Shown here in pieces: positions 48,636 through 55,728 of a DNA stretch of 64,000 nucleotides. Position numbers and translations under genes: made by a program. Within the stretch, counting starts at the first letter, position 1. Every line of letters starts with the position of its first letter. This DNA comes from Palsa-892 sp035295845. Its GTDB lineage: Bacteria; Pseudomonadota; Alphaproteobacteria; Rhizobiales; Xanthobacteraceae. Location of the stretch: NCBI GenBank assembly GCA_035295845.1, contig DATGIF010000028.1:186001-250000 (forward strand). The letters are read 5' to 3'. Below the pieces are notes generated by a model. It searched no databases and was not told the origin of the DNA. It was given only the letters and a program-made list of their open reading frames with translations.

Positions 48636-49081
48636 CAGAACGGAATTTCATCGTCCATCGCGCGTCCGCGATCATCGGATTCGGGGCCGGGGTCGCCCCG
48701 GTCGCGGTCATCGGGGTAGTCATCGTGCCCGCGTCCGCGATCATCGCTCCGCCGATCATCCCGGCGGCCACCGCGACGATCATCCCGATCATCATAACGG
48801 TCGCGATCACGGTCACGTCCGCGTCCGCTGCGTCCGCCACGGCTGTCGCGATCATCGCGATCACGGCCACGTCCACCGCGCCCACGCGACTCTTTTTCGT
48901 CGCCGCGCTTGAGCGCAATGTATTCATCGCCGCCCCGGCTTTCGTTCCACCAGCCCGACAGCCAGTATTCAACGCCGTCGATGTTGATGCTGCCGCTGAA
49001 ATCGCGATCCGTGCGACGTTTCTTGTCATCGTTCTTGAAAAGAACGCCTTGGTTGGTGTTGTCATAGTCGTCCCGCGCCAT
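48635..49081 (-). CDS. Disordered Arg/Asp/Gly-rich protein with an SSB-like C-terminal tip
   Basis: 148 residues. Residues 1-62 (ARDDYDNTNQGVLFKNDDKK, DFSGSINIDGVEYWLSGWWN) form a small OB- or beta-like domain also seen in other phage proteins. Residues 65-140 are an RG/RD-rich, disordered linker. The end is MDDEIPF, like the acidic SSB tip that recruits partner proteins. It lies between the annealase and exonuclease genes. I infer that it is the phage single-strand DNA-binding protein or a functional analogue. The CAAAGGAGACC cassette decides the ATG at 49081. Confidence 0.6.
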   Translation of the reverse strand: MARDDYDNTNQGVLFKNDDKKRRTDRDFSGSINIDGVEYWLSGWWNESRGGDEYIALKRGDEKESRGRGGRGRDRDDRDSRGGRSGRGRDRDRDRYDDRDDRRGGRRDDRRSDDRGRGHDDYPDDRDRGDPGPESDDRGRAMDDEIPF

Positions 49082-49105
49082 GGTTGGTCTCCTTTGGCGT
49101 TTCAA

Positions 49106-49405
49106 TTAGAAGGTTGGTTCACGAAACAGGCTCATCACCGTTTCGATTTTGTCCTTGGATTCCTTCAGGCCATCGCCGGTGAGGCTGCGATAGATTTTGA
49201 TGGCGTCTATTTTTCTGCGCTCAGCCATGCAACCGATGAGATGCGCGACCATCAGGGGAGATGGGGCGTTTTGCTGGCGGCGCTCAGCTTCGTCGAGCCG
49301 CTCATTGAGCGAAGCGATTTCGCGGCTCGTGATGCCGCGCTCGCAGCCCAAGTCTTCCGCCTGCCTTTCGAGGCGGTCGAGAAGAAGGCGCAGCACATCA
49401 AACAT
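49106..49405 (-). CDS. Phage protein with a bL12-C-terminal-like motif
   Basis: 99 residues: helical N-terminus (FDVLRLLLDRLERQAEDLGC) and an end (IDAIKIYRSLTGDGLKESKD) that resembles the folded C-terminal domain of ribosomal protein bL12 (IKxVRxxTGLGLKEAKxLVE). Whether it acts on ribosomes is unknown. ATG 49405 has AAGG at good spacing; an ATG at 49414 is possible. Confidence 0.55.
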   Translation of the reverse strand: MFDVLRLLLDRLERQAEDLGCERGITSREIASLNERLDEAERRQQNAPSPLMVAHLIGCMAERRKIDAIKIYRSLTGDGLKESKDKIETVMSLFREPTF

Positions 49406-50054
49406 GGGCGCCATCCTTCTTCGTAGCGGTGCCATCCTTCTTCGCGGCGGCGATTTCCTTCAGCTTGTTGTGAAGGTCGATTCCAATTTCCGCCTTCTGA
49501 TCATCCGTCAGTGAATTCCAGAACGCCTTATATGTCGGCATTCCTTTTTCGGCTGCGGCTTGCGCCCGCTCTTTCACCGGCCGTCCGTAGTTGGCGATGA
49601 TTTCGGCGAGGCGCGGATATTCGTGATCCTCGATTTCGGCGACATCTTTTTTGCCGCGCTTGATCCAGCGCACATCGACCATCATTGCCGGGATGGCATA
49701 GAGGTAGCGGCCGACATTCCAGTTGACGGCGGCGCGTTTAAAGGAATCGCTCAGCGATCCTTTTTCCGGTTCGAATTTCGTTTCACCGGCGCCATCCCAT
49801 TTCCAAACCCAGCCGTCCGGCCCCTTGATGCCGATGCCAGCGAGCATCACACCGCAAACGTCCTTCTGATCGCGCGCCCAATTCATCGGGCTGCACACCT
49901 CATCGAAGCGATTCATCACGTCGCGCGCGTCGATGTAGCAGAGCGCGAGGCCCGTCCTGTCGCCAGCGTGAGCGAGGCGCCAAGAAACGAGTTTTGAATC
50001 GAACGGTTCTGCAAGCGCCTTGAGCAATTCCGGAGTTACGAAATCTTTTGGCAT
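49398..50054 (-). CDS. Rad52/Rad22-family single-strand annealing protein
   Basis: 218 residues. The Rad52-like core is recognisable: LVSWRLAHAGDRTGLALCYI, DARDVMNRFDEVCSPMNWAR, and SLSDSFKRAAVNWNVGRYLYA (basic/aromatic stretch). Lys-rich C-terminal tail (AAAKKDGTATKKDGAHV). It promotes annealing of complementary single strands in phage recombination. Gene neighbours (exonuclease, SSB-tail protein) complete the module. Confidence 0.85.
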   Translation of the reverse strand: MPKDFVTPELLKALAEPFDSKLVSWRLAHAGDRTGLALCYIDARDVMNRFDEVCSPMNWARDQKDVCGVMLAGIGIKGPDGWVWKWDGAGETKFEPEKGSLSDSFKRAAVNWNVGRYLYAIPAMMVDVRWIKRGKKDVAEIEDHEYPRLAEIIANYGRPVKERAQAAAEKGMPTYKAFWNSLTDDQKAEIGIDLHNKLKEIAAAKKDGTATKKDGAHV

Positions 50055-50824
50055 TAGTAGCCTCGTTGGGTTTCAGAGCGGACGCCATTCGGAAGCTTGT
50101 TGTGAAGCTTCCGGTAGGCGCGAGCGCCCTTGATGATGGCCTCGTTGATGTCGTCAGTTGCCCCGATGGCCTTAACGGCTTTCACCGCGTCATCGACAAT
50201 CAGGGTTTCCTTAGTGCGGACGGCGAGCGCCTTCTGCCCGTGCCCGGCCGACACACGCACGCTCACATCGCGTTGTGCGAGCGTCGCCTGCCGATCAGCG
50301 GATTTGAAATCGTCAACAGCTTCGTGGGCCGCCTCGGTGGCGGTGCCCACATCAGATTCGACGCCAAGCGAGGCATCTTCTTTTGCGGCGTCGGCAGCGG
50401 CGACGGCGGCAAGCGCACGTTCGCGCGCCTCATCCGCTTCCTTCTTCGCCGCGTCGGCAGCCGCTTGGCGCTTCTGTTCTTCGATGGCGCGGAATGAATT
50501 GAGGCGCTTCTTTATCTCGATGCATAAATCATCGAGCAATTCTTTGGGTGACTTAAAGAGTGCGTTGATCTTGCGCACCTGATCGTTCAGCGGATCGACT
50601 TGTTTTTTGCGCTCAGTCTCGCAGGCATCATAGGCGCCATCGGCAAGGCCAATCATCTGCGCGGCCTTACGCGCGCCTTCTTCGGAAACGACAACCGGCT
50701 CATCCTTGAGATATTGTTTGAGCGTCTTGTACGCTTCCCGAGCCTGCGTGATGACAGCAGGCTCATCGGCTGGCGGATTGTTGCCACCGATTACAGCGCG
50801 AGGATTTTCTGCCGCCTGATTCAT
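50054..50824 (-). CDS. Phage protein with a long coiled coil, recombination module
   Basis: 256 residues. N-terminus AVIGGNNPPADEP is a common start of proteins preceding phage recombinases. A long coiled coil (about 90-150: EEQKRQAAADAAKKEADEARER...) and a helical end follow. Stop and start overlap the annealase gene at 50054. Probably a recombinase accessory protein; function unknown. Confidence 0.6.
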   Translation of the reverse strand: MNQAAENPRAVIGGNNPPADEPAVITQAREAYKTLKQYLKDEPVVVSEEGARKAAQMIGLADGAYDACETERKKQVDPLNDQVRKINALFKSPKELLDDLCIEIKKRLNSFRAIEEQKRQAAADAAKKEADEARERALAAVAAADAAKEDASLGVESDVGTATEAAHEAVDDFKSADRQATLAQRDVSVRVSAGHGQKALAVRTKETLIVDDAVKAVKAIGATDDINEAIIKGARAYRKLHNKLPNGVRSETQRGY

Positions 50825-50830
50825 TTCCGT

Positions 50831-51034
50831 TCAGCTCATCATGCCGCTGAAGAAGCCACCAGCGAGAAGCAAAAGAAAAAGACCGCCCCACAAGACGAAG
50901 ACGGCAACAATGCCGGTGATCGTGAGGCTGGTCCGTTGTCCGTGCGCCATGCATTCGCCTTCGCGCAGAAGCCCGACAACAATGTGCAGGATGATGAAGG
51001 CGAGTACCGCCCACTGAGGCCAATACGCAATCAT
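50831..51034 (-). CDS. Small phage membrane protein
   Basis: 67 residues with two hydrophobic helices (WPQWAVLAFIILHIVVGLL and ITGIVAVFVLWGGLFLLLLAGG). Six bp from the coiled-coil gene. Function unknown. Confidence 0.6.
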   Translation of the reverse strand: MIAYWPQWAVLAFIILHIVVGLLREGECMAHGQRTSLTITGIVAVFVLWGGLFLLLLAGGFFSGMMS

Positions 51035-51037
51035 TGG

Positions 51038-51361
51038 TTACGCTCCCTCCTTGGCTGGCGCGCGTGAATAGAGTGGCGTTGTGCGCGCGTGGCTGCTTTT
51101 GATTTTCATTTGGCCATAGCCGACCTTGTGAAGAAGGCCGCGCTTGACGGCGGTGAGGATCAGCGATCCCCATGCGTTGTGATGATTTGGTTTCACGCCG
51201 ACATCGGTGAGCATCACACGGATGTCTTCGGCGGTGCCGGACCAAGATGCGCTAAGTCCCTCGATGAGCGGAAGCGCAAGCTTGATGAAATTGCTGTTTA
51301 CGGCGGCGATGGCCGATGTCGCCTGATTGCGCGCCTCGCGCGCGGCGGTGAGCGTGTTCAT
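51038..51361 (-). CDS. Small phage protein, winged-helix-like
   Basis: 107 residues: helices (EARNQATSAIAAVNSNFIKL) and a DNA-binding-like stretch (VKPNHHNAWGSLILTAVKRG). Similar proteins occur in early regions of alphaproteobacterial phages. Start overlaps the next gene by 4 bp. Confidence 0.55.
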   Translation of the reverse strand: MNTLTAAREARNQATSAIAAVNSNFIKLALPLIEGLSASWSGTAEDIRVMLTDVGVKPNHHNAWGSLILTAVKRGLLHKVGYGQMKIKSSHARTTPLYSRAPAKEGA

Positions 51362-51543
51362 ATCGCGCCCACCTCGCGCGCCAGCTCATAGCGCATCTCC
51401 GCAAGAAGCTTGAAGACCCCGGCCGGGAACACGCCGTCATAGCGCGCTTCCAATAGCCTGATGCCGAAACGCAGCTCGCGCACGCGCTCAGGGTCGGCAG
51501 GGCGCTTCAGGTCGGCGAACGATTTGAGGGGCGCGGCGCTCAC
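51358..51543 (-). CDS. Small phage protein, unknown
   Basis: 61 residues (SAAPLKSFADLKRPADPERV, LRFGIRLLEARYDGVFPAGV). GTG 51543 overlaps the upstream stop as GTGA, so translation is coupled. Helical; function unknown. Confidence 0.5.
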   Translation of the reverse strand: MSAAPLKSFADLKRPADPERVRELRFGIRLLEARYDGVFPAGVFKLLAEMRYELAREVGAI

Positions 51544-51644
51544 CTGATCACCACACTCAGGATCAGCGCGGCGCTCGCGAGCATCCCAATCACACCAAAG
51601 ACGGCGGTGCGATTCCATCCGCGCTCGCTAAGGAAAGATTGCAT
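51540..51644 (-). CDS. Single-helix small phage membrane peptide
   Basis: 34 residues (MQSFLSERGWNRTAVFGVIG, then MLASAALILSVVIR). ATG 51644 with AGAGGCCGGGA upstream. First gene of the leftward operon, immediately after the putative early promoter. Confidence 0.5.
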   Translation of the reverse strand: MQSFLSERGWNRTAVFGVIGMLASAALILSVVIR

Positions 51645-51660
51645 TCCCGGCCTCTTGTCG

Positions 51661-51680
51661 GTGACGAATCAAGTCGTCAC
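51661..51680. promoter_or_regulatory. Inverted repeat next to the leftward promoter
   Basis: GTGACGA (51661-51667) and TCGTCAC (51674-51680), a perfect 7-bp repeat with a 6-bp spacer, located at about +1 to +20 of the leftward promoter. It could be an operator or a leader hairpin. Confidence 0.55.
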
Positions 51681-51687
51681 GTTTGCG

Positions 51688-51717
51688 ACAATAGGAATAG
51701 GACTCTTACTCTGTCAA
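51688..51717 (-). promoter_or_regulatory. Leftward early promoter
   Basis: On the minus strand TTGACA (51717-51712), 18-bp spacer, TATTGT (51693-51688). Two tandem ATAGGA units (51691-51702), the repressor-site motif seen beside the CI gene, overlap the spacer and -10, so the CI-like protein would shut the promoter. Confidence 0.65.
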
Positions 51718-51888
51718 TATGTCCCTACAAAAAATGTTGACACCCCCTTTCGGAATTGTGCTGCGCATCTGTATGCATGACGCCCGGCCGCGATTCGCTC
51801 GCGGCCTCGTATGTCAGTCAGGCGTGACCGATCCGCTGGCATATCAGAGCTACCGCGCGATGGATGGGTGCTAAGGAATCGAGCGCGG

Positions 51889-52080
51889 ACAGGTCTCGTC
51901 GCGAGGGGTGTGCCTGTTTCCTTCGGCTGCGTCGCCGAAAAAGTATCCCAGCGTCGCCACGCCGCAGCGTGAGCGCGTTTCCGGCAAGCGTCCGTCCGAA
52001 CTGCACCTAGCAGAACGTGACCCCCGGAAGACGGTAGCCTGCGCTTGCTCGCGGGCTAGGTCTTCGTCTTTCCGGGCTTC
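51889..52080 (+). ncRNA. Structured leader or phage non-coding RNA (candidate)
   Basis: No gene, but dense inverted repeats. ACAGG/CCTGT (51889-51893, 51913-51917) enclose CTCG/CGAG. TTCGGC/GCCGAA lies at 51922-51927 and 51934-51939. A long stem pairs CCCGGAAGACG (52023-52033) with CGTCTTtCCGGG (52065-52076) around an inner 9-bp stem TAGCCTGCG/CGCGGGCTA (52035-52043, 52050-52058). AAGAC/GTCTT gives an alternative pairing. It lies 45 bp upstream of a small gene. Could be a regulatory leader, an sRNA or an origin-like site. Confidence 0.4.
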
Positions 52081-52120
52081 GCATCCGAACCGACTACACC
52101 AGCAAAATTAAGGAGAAGGA

Positions 52121-52321
52121 ATGAGTCAGAGTCAGGCTTTGAGTCCGCCTGCGCATAGGCAGTTGAGCAAAGAGGAAATCAGGGAGTTGGAAGGGCAGCA
52201 CGGCGGATGGACCGCTGACGATCTAGCGCGTTACGGCGTTCCGTTCCCGCCTCCGCGCGGATGGAAGAAGCAAATCATTCGCCATGGAATCCCATGGCGT
52301 GATGAACGCGACTCCCGATGA
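52121..52321 (+). CDS. Small phage protein, unknown
   Basis: 66 residues (SQSQALSPPAHRQLSKEEIR, GQHGGWTADDLARYGVPFPP). The ATG at 52121 has a strong AAGGAGAAGG upstream. It is the only plus-strand gene between the leftward operon and the CI gene and is preceded by the structured leader; it is convergent with CI. Possible regulator or superinfection protein; not identified. Confidence 0.6.
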   Translation: MSQSQALSPPAHRQLSKEEIRELEGQHGGWTADDLARYGVPFPPPRGWKKQIIRHGIPWRDERDSR

Positions 52322-52345
52322 AATCAGGAATCGCGTCCAGTTTTT

Positions 52346-53044
52346 TTATGCGTCTCCCGACATAACGATGCGATGCACTGAGACGACTTGTTCGCGGTCG
52401 AAAACGAATGGTCGCTCAGGGTTGAGCTGTTCAAGCCTCAGCTTCTTGTCATCCATCGAGACAAACCGCTTTACATACGCTGCCGGTGGCTCGCCATCGT
52501 CTCCGAGAATTTGAGCGATGACGTAATCTCCTTTGCGCACTGGCAGGTGCGGGTTGATGAAGACTGTTTCGCCGGGCATGTAGCGCGGCGTCATGGAATC
52601 GCCGACTACATAGACCGCGTAAGCGTCAGGGACGCCCGTGAGAGACGGCGGCGCCAGCACGTCCGTCACCTTGTTTCCATTGAGAATGAACTGTCCATCT
52701 TTGCCCCCTACAGCGTGCCCGTAAACCGGGACTGTTGTGAATTTGCCGACTGAACTGCCGATCTTAGCGTTGGCAATTTGTCGCAGGGGTGCGGCATCGG
52801 AGTCAAGCGATCCGCGCAGCTCCGATTCAGGAATGCTTAAAATCTCCGCGACTTGCGGTCGAATTTTTTCTGGCAACACCTTCGGAATTCCGCGCTTGAT
52901 GAACTGCTGAATATAGGAATGACTTTGGCCGATTTTTTTCGACAAATCGGACCATGGGATTTTCAGCTCTGACGTTCGTTCTGCAACCAAATCGCGCACG
53001 CGCTGATCGCGCTCGTCGTCGATTTTTGTTGGCTTCTTGATCAT
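52346..53044 (-). CDS. CI-like prophage repressor with S24 (LexA-like) peptidase
   Basis: 232 residues. Helix-turn-helix in residues 22-60 (IPWSDLSKKIGQSHSYIQQF). The S24 peptidase domain has the active Ser in GDSMTPRYMPGE (S150) and Lys in AYVKRF (K192), and a cleavage loop around GHAVGGKDG (residues 109-117; canonical Ala-Gly is here Ala-Val-Gly). Self-cleavage by RecA during SOS would induce the prophage. ATG 53044 follows CAGGGAACAGAG. Transcribed leftward, opposite to the 66-residue gene. Confidence 0.88.
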   Translation of the reverse strand: MIKKPTKIDDERDQRVRDLVAERTSELKIPWSDLSKKIGQSHSYIQQFIKRGIPKVLPEKIRPQVAEILSIPESELRGSLDSDAAPLRQIANAKIGSSVGKFTTVPVYGHAVGGKDGQFILNGNKVTDVLAPPSLTGVPDAYAVYVVGDSMTPRYMPGETVFINPHLPVRKGDYVIAQILGDDGEPPAAYVKRFVSMDDKKLRLEQLNPERPFVFDREQVVSVHRIVMSGDA

Positions 53045-53121
53045 CTCTGTTCCCTGCTGAACCAACGGTTAATGGTTGTGCGGTTGTCCTTTTTACCCGC
53101 TTCGCCCGCCGCCTTCAACAA

Positions 53122-53174
53122 CCTATTTTGCCCGCAATAGGAACCTGCCTCTTGCGAAATAGGATTTATCCTAT
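53122..53174. promoter_or_regulatory. Repressor operators between CI and the rightward operon
   Basis: Two inverted repeats of the same half-site. CCTATT (53122-53127) and AATAGG (53136-53141) with an 8-bp gap; ATAGGAT (53159-53165) and ATCCTAT (53168-53174) with a 2-bp gap. The same ATAGGA unit occurs twice in the leftward promoter (51691-51702). Rightward and CI promoters are expected here; I do not see a clear -35/-10 pair. Confidence 0.6.
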
Positions 53175-53246
53175 ACGGTGATCGTCTGTTTCCGGGGTGA
53201 TTCGTGGTGAACGCCACTCCCCCGTTAACCATGCGGGGCGATTGCG

Positions 53247-53588
53247 GTGCGGTTTTTCTCCTTAGCCTACACGGGCGAACAGCTCAGGGAAGCCAAACGG
53301 CTGATCCTCGACGGCGCCGGATTGATGCAGGTGGTGCGCGAAACGCAGCTACCTGAGAATTATGTGCGCGTCCTTTTGGGAATCGTTAGCTGCCCGGCCA
53401 TCGCCCACACATTCGAGATTGCTTCCAAGTTTGACCGGCCGTTCGCGATGAATGGAACGGCGCGCGTTCTCAACGAAAACGATCACGTCGCATATCGGCG
53501 AGTGGTGGTGGACGATTTTGATGAGCCGCGCGTTTATTTCGTGACCGTGCCGCGCATTCGTTGCATCGAGGAAAGGGCGGCACAGTGA
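53247..53588 (+). CDS. Early phage protein, Cro-position, helix-turn-helix-like
   Basis: 113 residues: YTGEQLREAKRLILDGAGLM and VVRETQLPENYVRVLLGIVS could form an HTH, followed by a beta-rich end (RRVVVDDFDEPRVYFVTVP). First gene of the rightward operon, the usual place of Cro. GTG 53247 with GGGGCGA upstream. It couples to the GcrA gene (GTGA overlap). Confidence 0.55.
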   Translation: MRFFSLAYTGEQLREAKRLILDGAGLMQVVRETQLPENYVRVLLGIVSCPAIAHTFEIASKFDRPFAMNGTARVLNENDHVAYRRVVVDDFDEPRVYFVTVPRIRCIEERAAQ

Positions 53589-54385
53589 GAGATTTCGAGC
53601 GCAAGGCTTGCGGCATTCGGTGGCCACAACACATCGCGGATTTTTCCGCTGAGCGTTGGAGGGCCGGTGACAAGGCGCGGCAAATCATCGCGAAGCTAAT
53701 TGAGATGCACGGCGATGATCCAGCTTGCGGAAATTTCGTCAAGTCGCTGAAGAAGGAATCGCTTGTCAGCAAGATGGCGCGCATGGGCGTCGAGACGCCG
53801 AATCTTTTTGGCAAGGCGTGGCCCGATGATGAATTCCAGTTTGTGAAGACATCATGGATGAACGGATTGTCGGCCGCCGTTATCGCGCAGCAGGTTTCGA
53901 TGCGGTTAGACGAAAATCCTCATTGGCGAAAAGTCAGCCGCAATTCCGTCATTGGGAAAATGAGCCGCCACGGCATTGTCGCGCCCGGCGCGAAAGCCGT
54001 GACCAAGGACGGCCGGAAGGTTCTTCGCAAGGCTCGGCCGAAGGGAATGGCTGATCGGCCGCGCGCGCACCGGCCGCCAAGTCTGTCGATGGTGAAGCGC
54101 GCGGAGATGATAGCGAAGCCGCTTGGGCCGCTCGTATCGTTCGATGCGCTTACTCAGCATCAGTGCAGATATTCGTTCGGGCATCCGAATGAAGAAGGAT
54201 TCGGTTTCTGCTGCGAGCCTGCTGAGGCGGGGTCGCCTTGGTGCAAGACGCACAAGGTTGTCTGCACGAGCGGATTCTATGGTCCGAAGACGGCAGAGGA
54301 TCGGCGCGCACGCGCGGCCTGCGCGGCAAAGCCGCGTTTCAGTGCCCTGATGTATCGCGCGCTCGACGCGGGGCAGGTGCCATGA
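53585..54385 (+). CDS. GcrA-family cell-cycle regulator (phage-encoded)
   Basis: 266 residues. Residues 79-130 match the GcrA DNA-binding domain (WPDDEFQFVKTSWMNGLSAA, VSRNSVIGKMSRHG). Residues 190-225 match its C-terminal zinc-like element (CRYSFGHPNEEGFGFCCEPA, PWCKTHK with C194, C209, C220, H223). GcrA is the sigma70 partner that acts at methylated GANTC sites in alphaproteobacterial cell-cycle control. Here it is longer at the N-terminus (residues 1-78) and basic in the linker. GTG 53585 overlaps the previous stop. A phage copy could redirect host transcription or control phage genes. Confidence 0.82.
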   Translation: MRDFERKACGIRWPQHIADFSAERWRAGDKARQIIAKLIEMHGDDPACGNFVKSLKKESLVSKMARMGVETPNLFGKAWPDDEFQFVKTSWMNGLSAAVIAQQVSMRLDENPHWRKVSRNSVIGKMSRHGIVAPGAKAVTKDGRKVLRKARPKGMADRPRAHRPPSLSMVKRAEMIAKPLGPLVSFDALTQHQCRYSFGHPNEEGFGFCCEPAEAGSPWCKTHKVVCTSGFYGPKTAEDRRARAACAAKPRFSALMYRALDAGQVP

Positions 54386-54699
54386 GCATCAAGCCAAGCC
54401 GTCCGTGCCCCGATCCTGCATCCTGCGATATTTTTCCGCTGTGCAGGTGCCCGGTGGATTATGAGCGCAAGCCGCTGGCGGCCGATCCGTCGCATTTGCG
54501 CGCCGTGCCGCACGCGCAGCATCAGCGCGAGTGCATGGCGATCACCGGCGGCGCGTCCGTTCTTTTCCCCCGCACCGGCTATCTCGTGAAGCTTCGTCCG
54601 CAGGTCGCGCAGGCGCTTGAGGAATACGCGGCATCGACGCAGGGCCAACCCGAAACCGTGGCGGCCGAAATCATCGCAGCGTTCTTGGGGGGTCTATGA
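54382..54699 (+). CDS. Phage protein with a Cys cluster, unknown
   Basis: 105 residues; Cys-rich start (PCPDPASCDIFPLCRCP), then VKLRPQVAQALEEYAASTQG, a helix of RHH-like kind. Overlaps the GcrA gene and the methyltransferase gene by 4 bp (ATGA). Possible DNA-binding adaptor; not identified. Confidence 0.55.
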   Translation: MSIKPSRPCPDPASCDIFPLCRCPVDYERKPLAADPSHLRAVPHAQHQRECMAITGGASVLFPRTGYLVKLRPQVAQALEEYAASTQGQPETVAAEIIAAFLGGL

Positions 54700-55265
54700 G
54701 ATTCCCCCGGCGCCGCAAGTATAGAGTGATTTATGCCGATCCGCCTTGGGCGTTTTCGTCCGGCCCGTCGCGCAATCCTCGCAATCACTATCCGACGATG
54801 AAGGTGGCGGCAATCGCCGCGCTGCCGGTGGCGGCAATCGCCAATGCGAGCGGATCGCGTTTGCTGATGTGGACAACGATTCCGTTCTTGGAACATTCGT
54901 TCACCGTGATCAGGGCGTGGGGCTTTCGCTACGTGAGCGCCCGCGTGTGGATCAAGACGCAGAAGGGCCACGTTGGCAGATATTTCGCCATTGAAGACCT
55001 GTTCCGTGGAACCGGATACGAAAATATCGGCAACGCCGAAATTTTGCTGGTGGCGAAGCGCGGCCGTCCCGCGCCTGCACGCGGGCGGAAGCCGTTCGGC
55101 GTGATCGTCTCGCCGCGCCGCGAGCATTCTCGCAAACCTGATGAGGTCCGCGCTGAGATAGCGCGCTGTTTCGCCGGGCCGCGCATCGAGCTTTTCGCGC
55201 GCTCGCGCTCACCCGGTTGGGATGCGTGGGGCAATGAGACAGGAAAATTTAAGGAGGCAGCATGA
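54696..55265 (+). CDS. MT-A70-family DNA adenine methyltransferase
   Basis: 189 residues with the N6-adenine methyltransferase catalytic motif DPPW (D15-W18 in VIYADPPWAF), WTTIPFLEHSF and RVWIKTQKG, and FARSRSPGWDAWGNE at the end. It may methylate phage DNA against restriction or change GANTC/other sites used by GcrA-type regulators; recognition sequence unknown. Coupled by overlap to its neighbours. Confidence 0.85.
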   Translation: MRFPRRRKYRVIYADPPWAFSSGPSRNPRNHYPTMKVAAIAALPVAAIANASGSRLLMWTTIPFLEHSFTVIRAWGFRYVSARVWIKTQKGHVGRYFAIEDLFRGTGYENIGNAEILLVAKRGRPAPARGRKPFGVIVSPRREHSRKPDEVRAEIARCFAGPRIELFARSRSPGWDAWGNETGKFKEAA

Positions 55266-55552
55266 AAAAGCGCACTCGCAAGCAGAAGAAGCCGACGCAG
55301 CCGAAGACACCTTGGCCGGTGATTGGGATGTTTGCGGCTATTGCCGTTGCGGCGGCAACCGCGCCGACGATCAAGCATCAGCGGAATCCGATCCCCGAAA
55401 TCGTCATCGGTGGTCCGGCTCAGCCGTCGCCCGCGCCTGAACGCTCGACCGTGAGCGTCACGGCGCCGCGCAAGGCTGCCGTAAAGCGGCACTCGGCGTC
55501 GCGCAAATGCGTCTTCGGCGACCTTCCAGTTTCGCCGGTGAACGGCGCTTGA
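55262..55552 (+). CDS. Small phage membrane-anchored protein
   Basis: 96 residues: basic start (KKRTRKQKKPTQPKTPWPV), one membrane helix (VIGMFAAIAVAAATAP) and a Pro/Ala-rich tail. Strong AAGGAGGCAGC before ATG 55262. Unknown. Confidence 0.6.
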   Translation: MKKRTRKQKKPTQPKTPWPVIGMFAAIAVAAATAPTIKHQRNPIPEIVIGGPAQPSPAPERSTVSVTAPRKAAVKRHSASRKCVFGDLPVSPVNGA

Positions 55553-55728
55553 GGCCGGGCGAAAATTATCGCGCGGCTCGCCGACGCGCGTTCGGAAAGA
55601 ATTGGCGGAAAATGGGCTTCATCAATTTGAAGCAGGTCCGCGACAACGGCAAGCGAGTCTCATTTCAGTGCATCCACGCATCGGTGGGCATGACTTGGGC
55701 TGATGCGAAGGAGAAGAAGGCCGCATGA
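55549..55728 (+). CDS. Small phage protein, unknown
   Basis: 59 residues, Arg/Lys-rich (RPGENYRAARRRAFGKNWRK, DNGKRVSFQCIHASVGMTWA). The start is TTG 55549 by overlap with the previous stop; an ATG at 55612 is possible. Helical, possibly nucleic-acid binding. Confidence 0.5.
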   Translation: MRPGENYRAARRRAFGKNWRKMGFINLKQVRDNGKRVSFQCIHASVGMTWADAKEKKAA

